From assembly GCF_003097355.1 (NCBI RefSeq), contig NZ_PYUI01000014.1, positions 1-64,000 on the forward strand: DNA of 64,000 nucleotides, read 5' to 3'. Below, one piece after another: positions 25,174 to 33,852 of the stretch (position 1 is the first letter of the stretch; every line of letters starts with the position of its first letter). The notes under the pieces were generated by a model. The model worked only from the letters and a program-made list of their open reading frames with translations, made no database searches and was not told where the DNA came from. The position numbers and the translations under genes are program-made. Source of the stretch: Arthrobacter sp. H-02-3. Its GTDB lineage: Bacteria; Actinomycetota; Actinomycetes; Actinomycetales; Micrococcaceae.

Positions 25174-26502
25174 CTAGTTCACTGCGGAGAGTGCTTCGTC
25201 GTAGATGTCCAGGGCCCTCCGGACTTCCTCGGGTGTGACGACTGCCGGCGGGACGACGTGGATGCGGTTGTCGGCGATGAAGGGCAGGAGCCCGCGGTTC
25301 AGGAGTTCAGCTTTGACGCGCCCCATGTAGGCGGGGGTGACGGGCTGGCGGGTCTGCTGGTCCTGGACGAGCTCGAGGGCCCAGAAGACGCCGCGTCCGC
25401 GGACTTCTCCGATGACCGGGTGGCGGGCGGCGAGGGCGGCCAGGCCTGGCGTGAGGTGGTCGCGGCCGATGTGTGCGGCGTTTTCCACGATGTTGTCCTC
25501 TTCGAAGGCGTCGATGGAGGCGACGATGGAGGCGGCCGCGAGGGGGTGGCCGGAGTAGGTCAGTCCTCCGGGGAACACCCGCTCATCGAACGTGGCAGAT
25601 ATATCCTCGGAGATGATGACACCGCCGACGGGGACGTAGCCTGAGTTGACGCCCTTGGCGAAGGTGATCAGGTCCGGCTTGACGTTGTAGGCGTCCAGGG
25701 CAAACCAGTCGCCGGTGCGGCCGAACCCTGCCATGACTTCGTCGAGGATCAGCATGATGCCGTGCTGGTCGCAGAGGGCGCGGACGCCTTCCAGGTACCC
25801 GGGCGGCGGGAGCAGGATGCCGGCGGTGCCGGGAATGGTTTCCAGGAGCACTGCCGCCACGGACTGCGGTCCCTCGAGTTCAATCGTGCGGCGCAGGTGC
25901 TGCAGCGCGCGCTCGGACTCCTGTTGCGGCGTCTCCGCCCAGAACTCAGAGCGGTACAGGTAGGGTCCGAAGACGTGGACGTGGCCGCGGGAGTACTCGT
26001 TGGGGATCCTCCGCCAGTCGCCGGTGGCCACGATCGCGGCTCCCGTATTGCCGTGGTAGGACCGGTACCGGGAGATCACCTTGTCCCGTCCGGTGTGCAG
26101 GCGTGCCATGCGGATGGCGTTCTCGTTGGCGTCGGCGCCGCCGTTGGTGAAGAAGATCTTGTTCATGCCTGCCGGTGCGTGGGCCAGGATCCGCTCAGCG
26201 GCCAGCCCGCGGGTGTGGTTGGCGTGGGCCGGGGCAACGGTGACCAGGGCGTCGGCCTGCTGTTTGATTGCCTCGATCACGCGGGGGTGCTGGTGCCCGA
26301 TGTTCGTGTTGACCAGCTGGCTGGAGAAATCCAGGTAGGTCCGGCCGTCATGGTCCCAGACAGTGCTCCCCGAACCGCCGGCAATGACCAGGGGGTTGAG
26401 GGCGCCCTGTGCCGACCAGGAGTGGAAGACGTTCGCCCGGTCCAGGGCGATCACGTCCGAGTTGGTGATAGGTGCGGCTAGAGCGGTCCGGCTGTGGGCC
26501 AT
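25174..26502 (-). CDS. Class III PLP aminotransferase (beta-alanine/omega-amino acid--pyruvate type)
   Basis: A 442-aa fold-type I aminotransferase. It has FTNGGADANENAIRMAR (cofactor phosphate region), the DEVMAGFGRTG motif with the PLP-pairing Asp, and Lys in TFAKGVNSGYVPVG (near residue 285). Its neighbours are a divergent PucR regulator and a methylmalonate/malonate-semialdehyde dehydrogenase. Transamination of beta-alanine or a related amine, then CoA-acylating oxidation of the semialdehyde, is therefore the likely pathway. The 11-bp box ACATTTGTATA lies 73 bp upstream. Confidence 0.85.
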   Translation of the reverse strand: MAHSRTALAAPITNSDVIALDRANVFHSWSAQGALNPLVIAGGSGSTVWDHDGRTYLDFSSQLVNTNIGHQHPRVIEAIKQQADALVTVAPAHANHTRGLAAERILAHAPAGMNKIFFTNGGADANENAIRMARLHTGRDKVISRYRSYHGNTGAAIVATGDWRRIPNEYSRGHVHVFGPYLYRSEFWAETPQQESERALQHLRRTIELEGPQSVAAVLLETIPGTAGILLPPPGYLEGVRALCDQHGIMLILDEVMAGFGRTGDWFALDAYNVKPDLITFAKGVNSGYVPVGGVIISEDISATFDERVFPGGLTYSGHPLAAASIVASIDAFEEDNIVENAAHIGRDHLTPGLAALAARHPVIGEVRGRGVFWALELVQDQQTRQPVTPAYMGRVKAELLNRGLLPFIADNRIHVVPPAVVTPEEVRRALDIYDEALSAVN

Positions 26503-26574
26503 GATGGTTCCTCTCGGGGACGGTGTAGTGCGTTCCCCTTCATAGTCCGCCGCAACACCCGGTCATGTCCTTGT

Positions 26575-26585
26575 ACATTTGTATA
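26575..26585. promoter_or_regulatory. Candidate PucR-regulator box 1
   Basis: ACATTTGTATA occurs in the 125-bp divergent region between the aminotransferase and the PucR gene. The identical 11-mer, on the opposite strand, lies 78 bp upstream of the mmsA start. The shared box links three genes into one regulon. TATACT at 26582 could also serve as a -10 for the regulator. Confidence 0.5.
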
Positions 26586-26627
26586 CTCGTGGCTATGAGG
26601 TTCGACGATCCGGCAGGGGTGGCCTAA

Positions 26628-28175
26628 GTGCTGCCCACCATTAACGCCCTGCTGCACACCCGGGCCCTGAATCTGCGGCTCGTGGTCCCCGACCCGGCCA
26701 GTCCGGCATTGGACGCGCCTGTGTCCTGGGTGCACAGCTCGGATCTGGATGACCCGACGCCGTTTCTTGACCCGGGACAGTTGCTGCTGACCGACGGGAC
26801 GCAGTTCCCGGTCAGCGAAGCGGCCGCCGACGCATATGGCAGCTACGTCAGGCGCCTGGTGGACCACGGAATCTGTGGCCTGGGCTTTGCCACCCAGGTG
26901 ATCCATGGAGTGCTTCCGGAAGGACTGGTAGCGGCTTGCCGCGAGCAGGGCCTGCCTCTGCTGGAGGTGCCGGACCGCACGCCGTTCATTGCCGTTATCC
27001 GCACGGTGGCGGACTGGCTGGCGAAGGAGCAGAACGCCAGGTCCGAGTGGTCACTCCAGGCGCAGCGGGCGATCGCCCGGGCGGCGCTGCGCCCGGACGG
27101 GCTGCGGTCGATCCTTGCGGAGCTGGAGCGGCAGCTTCATTGCTGGGTTGCCCTGTTTGATGCTGCGGGAAACCACCTCCTGATGCCCAACAGCCGCCCG
27201 GTGCCGTCGGATCTGATGCCGGCGGTCCGGGAAGCCGTACTGCGCGCACTGGAGCAGGGCAACAGGTCCGTGGCCCAGCTGACGGTGGAAGACCAGCAGG
27301 TCACCCTGCAGACCCTGGGCCGGCGGCACAGTCTCAGGGGGGTCCTGGCCCTGGGTGCCATCGAGCCGCTGGATCCGGCCCGCACGGACATCATCAACAG
27401 TGTGATCGCGCTGGCCAGCCTCGCGCTGGAGCAGGCGCGGACACTGGACACGGCGCGCAGGCACCTGCGATCGGGTGTGTTTGAGCAGATGCTCTCCGGA
27501 AACACCGAGGTGGCCGCGCGGACGGCACGGCAGGTGTGGGGAAAGCTGCCCGGCGAACCGGTAGTCGTGACGGTGGCCCAGCCGCCGCGGCAGGGACAGA
27601 ACCTGTTTGAGGCCCTGGAGCTGCTTTCCGATGACCACCGCGGCGCGGTTTTCTACGCACAGCGGGGTGAAACGGTCGTCGTGCTTGCCAATCCGGTGCA
27701 CCAGCTGGAGGTGGAGGCGGTCCTGGGAAGATATGGCGCCAGGGCCGGGACGTCGGCAGAGACTGCCTTTGATGGCCTGCTGCGGGGCGTGAAGGAAGGC
27801 GAGAAGGCACTGGTCCGGGCGACCGAGTTGTCACGGGCGGTGGTCACCTTCGCGGATATTGCAGGTGGCGGCATGCTTGGGCTGCTCCCGCGGGAGGAAG
27901 CTGAATCGGTGGCACGCCGGCTCGTGGATCCACTGGTGAAGCACGACGACGTGGAACAGTCACAGCTGCTGCCGACAGTTGCTGCGTGGCTGGCCAATAA
28001 CTGTGTCTGGGACCGTACCGCGCGCCAGTTGGGCGTGCACCGGCACACGTTGCGGAACAGGGTTGCGGCTGCGGGCAGCATCCTGGGTCTGAACCTGGAC
28101 GGGCTGCGGGACCGGCTGGAACTGTTCACGGCGCTCCAGTTCCTGGAGATGGACGAGGGGCACCCGGAGCGCTGA
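26628..28175 (+). CDS. PucR-family transcriptional regulator
   Basis: A 515-aa regulator. Residues ~10-125 are the PucR ligand domain (VSWVHSSDLDDPTPFLDPGQLLLTDG). A GGDEF-like central region follows, and the C-terminal HTH (about 455-510) reads NNCVWDRTARQLGVHRHTLRNRV. GTG 26628 gives the family N-terminus; CAGGGG precedes it. PucR proteins activate purine, allantoin or beta-alanine/GABA catabolic genes. The divergent aminotransferase and convergent semialdehyde dehydrogenase indicate control of an amine or beta-alanine route. Confidence 0.88.
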   Translation: MLPTINALLHTRALNLRLVVPDPASPALDAPVSWVHSSDLDDPTPFLDPGQLLLTDGTQFPVSEAAADAYGSYVRRLVDHGICGLGFATQVIHGVLPEGLVAACREQGLPLLEVPDRTPFIAVIRTVADWLAKEQNARSEWSLQAQRAIARAALRPDGLRSILAELERQLHCWVALFDAAGNHLLMPNSRPVPSDLMPAVREAVLRALEQGNRSVAQLTVEDQQVTLQTLGRRHSLRGVLALGAIEPLDPARTDIINSVIALASLALEQARTLDTARRHLRSGVFEQMLSGNTEVAARTARQVWGKLPGEPVVVTVAQPPRQGQNLFEALELLSDDHRGAVFYAQRGETVVVLANPVHQLEVEAVLGRYGARAGTSAETAFDGLLRGVKEGEKALVRATELSRAVVTFADIAGGGMLGLLPREEAESVARRLVDPLVKHDDVEQSQLLPTVAAWLANNCVWDRTARQLGVHRHTLRNRVAAAGSILGLNLDGLRDRLELFTALQFLEMDEGHPER

Positions 28176-28211
28176 ACGCGCCGCGTGCCCCTCAGTCGGT
28201 GACGCCGGGAC

Positions 28212-29717
28212 TCAGTTCTGGGGGAAGCCCAGGTTGATTCCGCCGTGGCTGGGGTCGAGCCAGCGGGACGTGATGGCTTTTTCCTGGGTGAAGAACTGGA
28301 AGCCCTGGATGCCGTAGGCTTTGGCGCTTCCAAAGATGGAGGCCTTGAACCCTCCGAAGGAGTAGTAGGCCACCGGGACGGGGATGGGCACGTTAATGCC
28401 CACCATGCCCACCTGGACTTCATTCTGGAAGCGGCGGGCCGCGCCGCCGTCGTTGGTGAAGATCGCTGTTCCGTTGCCGAATGCGCCGGAGTTGATCAGT
28501 TCCAGGCCCTCTTCGTAGGAGCTGACGCGGACCACGGACAGGACCGGCCCGAAGATCTCCTCCTGGTAGACGCGCGAGGTCACCGGCACGTCGTCAATCA
28601 ACGTCGGGCCGAGCCAGAAGCCGTTCTCGTCGCCGTCGACCTTGATGTTCCGGCCGTCCACCACGACTTTGGCGCCGTCGGTCTCGGCAAGGTCAATGTA
28701 GGAGGCGACCTTGTCCCGGTGTTGCCGGGTGACCAGGGGGCCCATGTCGCAGTTCCTGCGTCCGTCACCGACCTTGAGCGTGGCCATGCGGGAGGTGATC
28801 TTTTCGATCAGCTGGTCCGCCACCGGTTCCACGGCGACAATGACGCTGATGGCCATGCACCGCTCCCCCGCCGAGCCGAATCCTGCGTTGATGGCCGCGT
28901 CCGCGGTGAGCTCGAGATCGGCATCCGGGAGAACGAGCATGTGGTTCTTGGCGCCGCCGAGGGCTTGGACGCGCTTGCCGTGGCGGGCCGCGGATTCGTA
29001 GATGTACTGGGCGATGGGGGTGGAACCGACGAAGGAGATCGCCTTGACGTCCGGGTGCTGCAGCAGTCCGTCCACGGCTTCCTTATCGCCGTGCAGGACG
29101 TTGAAGACACCGTCCGGAAGGCCGGCTTCGGTGAAGAGCGCAGCGAGCCAGTTGGCAGCGGACGGGTCTTTCTCGCTGGGCTTCAGGACAACAGTGTTGC
29201 CTGCCGCGATGGCGATGGGGAAGAACCAGAGCGGCACCATGGCCGGGAAGTTGAACGGGCTGATGATGCCCACGACGCCCAGCGGTGACTTGGTGGAGTA
29301 GACATCTACGCCGCTGGAGACGTTCTCGGAGTGCTCGCCCTTGATCAGGTGCGGGAAGCCGGTGGCCAACTCGACGACTTCCAGGCCGCGGCTGATTTCG
29401 CCGAGGGCGTCGAAAACCACTTTGCCGTGCTCCGAGGTGATGATCCCGGCCAGTTCGCCCTTTCGCTCATTGAGCAGCTCCCGGAACCGGAAGATGATCT
29501 GCTGGCGCCTGGTGATGGACAGGTCCCGCCATGCGGGGAATGCCTTGTGGGCCGAGGAGATTGCCGCCTCGATGTCCGCGGCGGAGCCGAGCCCGACCAC
29601 TTTGGTCTCCTTGCCGAGGGCCGGATCAAACACCGGGGCCGTACGGTCGCCCGACGAGGGCATCTCCTGTCCGCCGACAAAGTGCGGGACAACCTGCAGT
29701 TCGTTGATATCAGACAC
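28212..29717 (-). CDS. mmsA: CoA-acylating methylmalonate-semialdehyde dehydrogenase
   Basis: A 501-aa aldehyde dehydrogenase that oxidises methylmalonate or malonate semialdehyde to propionyl- or acetyl-CoA. Diagnostic features are GVVGIISPFNFPAMVPLWFFPIA, KPSEKDPSA, and the catalytic Cys in GSAGERCMAISV (near residue 287) rather than the GQxC of ordinary ALDHs. FGGFKASIFG and the MMSDH C-terminus are also present. It converges on the PucR gene, and its promoter carries the same 11-bp box as the aminotransferase promoter. It completes catabolism of beta-alanine, and possibly of valine or myo-inositol products. Confidence 0.92.
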   Translation of the reverse strand: MSDINELQVVPHFVGGQEMPSSGDRTAPVFDPALGKETKVVGLGSAADIEAAISSAHKAFPAWRDLSITRRQQIIFRFRELLNERKGELAGIITSEHGKVVFDALGEISRGLEVVELATGFPHLIKGEHSENVSSGVDVYSTKSPLGVVGIISPFNFPAMVPLWFFPIAIAAGNTVVLKPSEKDPSAANWLAALFTEAGLPDGVFNVLHGDKEAVDGLLQHPDVKAISFVGSTPIAQYIYESAARHGKRVQALGGAKNHMLVLPDADLELTADAAINAGFGSAGERCMAISVIVAVEPVADQLIEKITSRMATLKVGDGRRNCDMGPLVTRQHRDKVASYIDLAETDGAKVVVDGRNIKVDGDENGFWLGPTLIDDVPVTSRVYQEEIFGPVLSVVRVSSYEEGLELINSGAFGNGTAIFTNDGGAARRFQNEVQVGMVGINVPIPVPVAYYSFGGFKASIFGSAKAYGIQGFQFFTQEKAITSRWLDPSHGGINLGFPQN

Positions 29718-30435
29718 AGTCTTCTCTTTCTACGGTGGGGAGGCGATGGAAATCATCTGTTGCCACCGTAAGCGCACGCCCGCGCCCGCAGTGCTATACA
29801 AATGTCCATCACGGAGAACACCGCTTACCAAAGGTCCAAGGACCGACCGGTCCGCCGCCGCCTTAGTGTAGGGCCCAGTCTTCCGGGGGATCGAATCAGG
29901 CGCCCTATGCGAATGGACGTAGTCGTATCCGATCCCCGCGTCCCTAGACCTGCTCGGAACGGCCGTGGGCGCGCCAGCCGCCGCGGTCGAGGATGCGCCA
30001 GTTCACGTTCGGCACTCGTGCGCCCGGCGAAGACCCCGGGCCGGCACGAGCGGTCCCGCAGCCGGGCGGCCGGGATCGTGGCCCCAGACCGGTCCTCGCT
30101 GTCCCGCAAACGCTAGGTGGAGTCTTGTTGGCGGGACCGAACCCGCGCCTGGTTGGTGAACCTGTGTCCGTCGCCAAGGGCCAGTAAATGGACAAGAAGA
30201 TGATCGCCGCTGAGCGGGCTGGTGGTGAACGGTGCAGCCCCGACAACCCCATTGGCAGGGCGCGAACGGCACCTCCAGCAAATTCCGGGCCGATCACCCG
30301 CATTGGCATTAGATGCATCCTTGGACGGGGCGGTGGATGCCTGGAAGCCCGTGGCGGCGACTGAAGGGGCCTTCGTCTCATTCACCAGCGATGGGACGAA
30401 GTTCGACTGCTTGTGCCGGCGACCCGATCCGGCTG
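29718..30435. other. Long gene-free stretch
   Basis: About 720 bp between divergent mmsA and the 3' end of the TetR gene. Apart from the mmsA promoter region with the 11-bp box, I see no ORF with a start signal or homology. Open frames here are of the kind expected by chance in GC-rich sequence. Confidence 0.45.
29795..29805. promoter_or_regulatory. Candidate PucR-regulator box 2 (mmsA promoter)
   Basis: TATACAAATGT is the reverse complement of the box at 26575-26585, so on the mmsA coding strand both aminotransferase and mmsA promoters carry an exact 11-bp match, 73 and 78 bp before their starts. This is consistent with a regulator binding at similar distance in each. Confidence 0.5.
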
Positions 30436-31080
30436 CTATTGGCCGGGATGGGAGAAGGTAAGGCTTGCGATGTGGTCGAGGAGCGTGTCGCGGTCGAGGC
30501 CCAGAAGGGCCGAGGCGAGACTGGCGACCAGATCAAGCACGTCCTCGCTGCTGGCGGTGCCGGCCAGTACATCCATGACCAGGCCGTCCTCCTGGGCCAC
30601 CAAAGTCCGCGCAATCTTGGCAGGTTCCAGGACCGGAAAGAACTCACCGGCCCGCATCCCATCGACGATGATTCGTTCATACGTCGCTTGCTGGGTACGG
30701 GTGAGTTCCGCTTGGATCCGTCGGTGTTCCAGGTCCCGGAGCGAATGGGTCCAGTATTCGTAGAGTATCCGGGACGCGTCGTCGTCCAGCCCCGCAGTGG
30801 TGCCTGCGCTGATGACGGCGGCGAGCCTGACGGTGGGACTCATGGCGGGGTCCGCCGCCTCCGCCAGACGCGCGAGGAACCGGTCGGATGAGGCCTGGAC
30901 GGCCGCAGCGGTGATCTCCGCAAGGCTTCCGTAGTAATACAGGACCGCGTTGGCGGCCATGCCCGCCTCCGCCGCAATCGCCCGCAGTGTCGCAGCCTCC
31001 GCGCCGTCCCGGGCCGCAACGGCCTGTGCTGCTGCCGCAATCTCCCTGCGGCGCACCTCCCTCTTGCTGAGATCTGCCAT
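30436..31080 (-). CDS. TetR-family regulator (BetI-like) controlling the permease operon
   Basis: A 214-aa repressor. Residues ~10-55 form the TetR HTH (RREIAAAAQAVAARDGAEAATLRAIAAEAGMAANAVLYYYGS). The C-terminal domain resembles TetR_C_6. Of two ATGs I take 31080 (MADLSKREV) because GGAGGA is six bases upstream; the ATG at 31086 abuts that site. It is divergent from the amino acid permease, and tandem palindromes in the 111-bp gap are likely its operators. It probably responds to an amine, amide or amino acid ligand. Confidence 0.88.
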   Translation of the reverse strand: MADLSKREVRRREIAAAAQAVAARDGAEAATLRAIAAEAGMAANAVLYYYGSLAEITAAAVQASSDRFLARLAEAADPAMSPTVRLAAVISAGTTAGLDDDASRILYEYWTHSLRDLEHRRIQAELTRTQQATYERIIVDGMRAGEFFPVLEPAKIARTLVAQEDGLVMDVLAGTASSEDVLDLVASLASALLGLDRDTLLDHIASLTFSHPGQ

Positions 31081-31109
31081 TGCCATTCCTCCCCCGGGCC
31101 CGATGCCTA

Positions 31110-31165
31110 TTGACAACGAGTCTAGACCCGTATTGAATGGCATTCAAATTTGAATGTGATTCAAA
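31110..31165. promoter_or_regulatory. Promoter with tandem palindromic TetR operators
   Basis: A consensus -35, TTGACA (31110-31115), is followed 17 bp later by TTGAAT as a -10. The -10 lies inside the perfect palindrome TTGAATG-G-CATTCAA (31133-31147). A second perfect palindrome, TTTGAAT-GTG-ATTCAAA, occupies 31149-31165. The centres are about 17 bp apart, typical of a TetR dimer pair, and binding would block permease-operon transcription. Confidence 0.65.
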
Positions 31166-31191
31166 TAACTTTGATTCGATGAGGAGTCTCC

Positions 31192-32742
31192 GTGTCACAT
31201 CCCCTTCCACCCCCCGCCGCTCCACCCGCCACCCTTCCGGCCGCCACTGCGAGCAAGGGACTGAAGGCCGGCTCGATCGGCATCGGCCCCACCGTGGCGC
31301 TGGGCCTAGCCGCCGTGGCCCCCGCGTACAGCCTGGCCGTCACCCTGGGTTTCGTTGTCCTGGCGGTCGGGTCAAGCACTCCCGCCGCATTCCTTCTGGG
31401 CTTCGTGCCTATCCTTTTCACGGCCTTCGCATTCCGGGACCTCAATCGGGAAATGCCAGACTGCGGCGGGGTTTTCGTGTGGATCTCACGGGTCTTCGGC
31501 CCGTGGTCGGGCTGGTTCTTCGGAGGCTGGGTCCCCCAGATTGCCACCTTCATCTCCAGCGCGGCCCTGGCACAGGTTGCCACGACGTATCTTCTGACCT
31601 TTCTGGGGCTTGGCTGGGCCGCCTCGCAACCGGTCATCGTCGCGGCCATCGCGTGCGGGCTGATCGCCATGAGCGGCGTCGTGGCGGCGCGGGGAATCGA
31701 ACTCTCCGCTTGGCTTCAATACGCGCTCATTGCCTTGCAACTGGTTGCCCTGGGCGGTTTCTGCATTGGGGCCTTTACCGCCATGGCCGCCGGCACCGCG
31801 GCGGCGGGCGCCGAGCAGCCACGGCTGGACTGGTTCAACCCCTTTGCCTCCGGAGATCTCTCCGGCCTGGTCCACGGCGTCATCCTGTGCCTGTTCATCT
31901 ACTGGGGCTGGGACGCGCTGATAGCGGTCAATGAGGAAACAACCGACCGCAAGGGAACACCCGGGCGGGCCGTGGTCATCACGACGGTGATCCTGCTGTT
32001 CTTTTACGTCGTGACCGCGACGGCAGCCGTCGGATTTGCCGGAACCGCCGGCATCACGGATCCCGCAACCGTCTCGGACGTCCTGTCCGTGCTCGGCCCC
32101 CAAGCCACCGGCGGCCTCTTCGGGCAGGTCATCATCCTCGCCGTGGGCACCTCGGCATTGGCGGCGCTGATGACCGTCGCGATCAGCAACCCCCGGTCCT
32201 GGCTCAGCATGGGCACGTACGGCGCGCTGCCCGCCGCCACCACGAAGATGCATCCCTCCAGGGGGACACCCACCACGTCAATCATCTGGTGGGCGCTCCT
32301 CAGCATTGCCGTAACGGTCGTCCTGACAGCGATCAGCGCCGACTTCATCGGCCTGGCCATTCTCTCCGTCGGCCTGATGATCGCCGCCTACTACGCCGCG
32401 ACGGCGCTGGCCTGCGTGGTGTACTTCGCTCCCCAGATGCGCACCTCTGCCTCCGCCCTTGTGGTCAAGGGCATCCTCCCGGGCATGGGCGCCCTCCTGA
32501 TGACTGGAGCCTTTGCGTACACCGCCGTCGACATGCTGTCCCCCGACTACGCCGGCCTCTCCTGGCTCGGCATCGGAAGCGTGTTCTGGATCGGCATCGG
32601 CGCCCTCGCCCTCGGCGTCCTGGTCATCGCCATCATCCGGCCCGGTCTCCGGCCCTACTTTGCCGGACAAACCATCCCCCGCGGAACCTTCTCCACCCGA
32701 CACGAACTGCCATCCATCCTGAGCAGCGAAACCGAGGCATAA
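31192..32742 (+). CDS. APC-family amino acid/amine permease
   Basis: A 516-aa transporter with about 12 to 13 helices. Helix 1 reads GIGPTVALGLAAVAPAYSLAV, with the glycine break typical of APC carriers, and PDCGGVFVWISRVFGPWSGW is the conserved second block. The GTG start at 31192 is preceded by GAGGAG. It is divergent from the TetR regulator and its stop abuts the ATG of the carbon-nitrogen hydrolase (TAAATG), so the two are co-translated. The likely substrate is an amide, polyamine or amino acid used by the downstream hydrolases. Confidence 0.88.
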   Translation: MSHPLPPPAAPPATLPAATASKGLKAGSIGIGPTVALGLAAVAPAYSLAVTLGFVVLAVGSSTPAAFLLGFVPILFTAFAFRDLNREMPDCGGVFVWISRVFGPWSGWFFGGWVPQIATFISSAALAQVATTYLLTFLGLGWAASQPVIVAAIACGLIAMSGVVAARGIELSAWLQYALIALQLVALGGFCIGAFTAMAAGTAAAGAEQPRLDWFNPFASGDLSGLVHGVILCLFIYWGWDALIAVNEETTDRKGTPGRAVVITTVILLFFYVVTATAAVGFAGTAGITDPATVSDVLSVLGPQATGGLFGQVIILAVGTSALAALMTVAISNPRSWLSMGTYGALPAATTKMHPSRGTPTTSIIWWALLSIAVTVVLTAISADFIGLAILSVGLMIAAYYAATALACVVYFAPQMRTSASALVVKGILPGMGALLMTGAFAYTAVDMLSPDYAGLSWLGIGSVFWIGIGALALGVLVIAIIRPGLRPYFAGQTIPRGTFSTRHELPSILSSETEA

Positions 32743-33654
32743 ATGCGCGTCCTGTCCATTGCAGCAATCCAGACCAAACCCGTACCCTACGACGTCGAAG
32801 CAACCTGGCAACGCTTCGCCGCCCAGGCCGAAACGGCCAAGGACCTTGGCCCCGAGGTCGACATCATCGTCGCCCCCGAACTTCTGCTCGCAGCGCCCGG
32901 AGAATTCCTGGTCCCGGACCCTGAGGCCGAAACCCGCTCCGCCGGGCCCATCCCCAGCGCGCTCACCGACCGGATCGCGGACCTGGCCCGCCGCCTGGGG
33001 GTCTGGCTCGTGCCCGGATCCCTGCTGGAAACCGACGGCGGGAACACCTACAACACGGCAATCGCCGTTTCCCCCGACGGCGAGATCGTGGCCCGGTACC
33101 GGAAGCTCTTTCCCTGGCGCCCCTTCGAAACGACGACGCCGGGCGACTCGTTCGTGACCTTCGACATCCCGGGCCGGGGACGCGTAGGCCTCGCCATCTG
33201 CTTCGATGGAAGCTTTCCCGAGGTCGCTCGGCAACTGGCATGGCTCGGAGCCGAGGTCATCATCCAGCCCACCCTCACCACAACCCGGGACAGGGCGATG
33301 GAAATCGTGATGTCACAGGCCAACGCCTTCGCAAACCAGATCTACGTCGTCAACGTCAACGGCGCCGACCCGTCAGCCGTCGGGGAGAGCGTGATTGTGG
33401 ACCCGGAGGGCACCATCATGCAGCAGGCCAGAGGAGGCGAGGAAATCCTCTTCGGCGTCCTGGACCTCGACCGGGTCACACAGGTCCGCCGCTACGGAAC
33501 CCACGGCATCAATCGGCCCTGGGCTCAGCTCCACGACCAGGAAGGAATCCTCGCCTTCCCCATGTACGGCGGCGCACATTTCCAGCCCCCGGCGTGGAGC
33601 ACCCCGGACCCGGACGGTTCACGCGTGAACCAGCTCAGCCCCTCAACGGCCTGA
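32743..33654 (+). CDS. Carbon-nitrogen hydrolase (nitrilase superfamily)
   Basis: A 303-aa amidase or nitrilase-like enzyme. The Glu-Lys-Cys triad is visible: Glu46 in VAPELLL, Lys121 in YRKLFPW, Cys153 in AICFDGSFPEV. The start immediately follows the permease stop. It probably hydrolyses an imported aliphatic amide, N-carbamoyl compound or nitrile to the acid and ammonia, feeding the nearby aminotransferase route. This family includes formamidases and N-carbamoylputrescine amidase; the precise substrate is open. Confidence 0.87.
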   Translation: MRVLSIAAIQTKPVPYDVEATWQRFAAQAETAKDLGPEVDIIVAPELLLAAPGEFLVPDPEAETRSAGPIPSALTDRIADLARRLGVWLVPGSLLETDGGNTYNTAIAVSPDGEIVARYRKLFPWRPFETTTPGDSFVTFDIPGRGRVGLAICFDGSFPEVARQLAWLGAEVIIQPTLTTTRDRAMEIVMSQANAFANQIYVVNVNGADPSAVGESVIVDPEGTIMQQARGGEEILFGVLDLDRVTQVRRYGTHGINRPWAQLHDQEGILAFPMYGGAHFQPPAWSTPDPDGSRVNQLSPSTA

Positions 33655-33692
33655 CCGCTTTTCCACGGCCGCGCCCCACCACCACGACGAGT

Positions 33693-33718
33693 GCGTACCT
33701 CCGGTCCCGGAGGTACGC
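33693..33718 (+). terminator. Hairpin after the permease/hydrolase operon
   Basis: GCGTACCTCCG and its perfect complement (11 bp each) enclose a GTCC loop, 39 bp after the hydrolase stop and 135 bp before the amidohydrolase start. There is no U tract. It is likely a terminator or attenuation point separating the two genes. Confidence 0.6.
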
Positions 33719-33852
33719 CCTCGTTGCCAGAAACGACCATCGCCGGCACGATCTCATCCGCACCCGCCAGCTGTCGGCCGCTATCAAGCGGTGTGACCCT
33801 TGCCGCCAACGTTCTAGGCGCGTGCGCAACATTCAAGATCAGGGGAAGTCTG

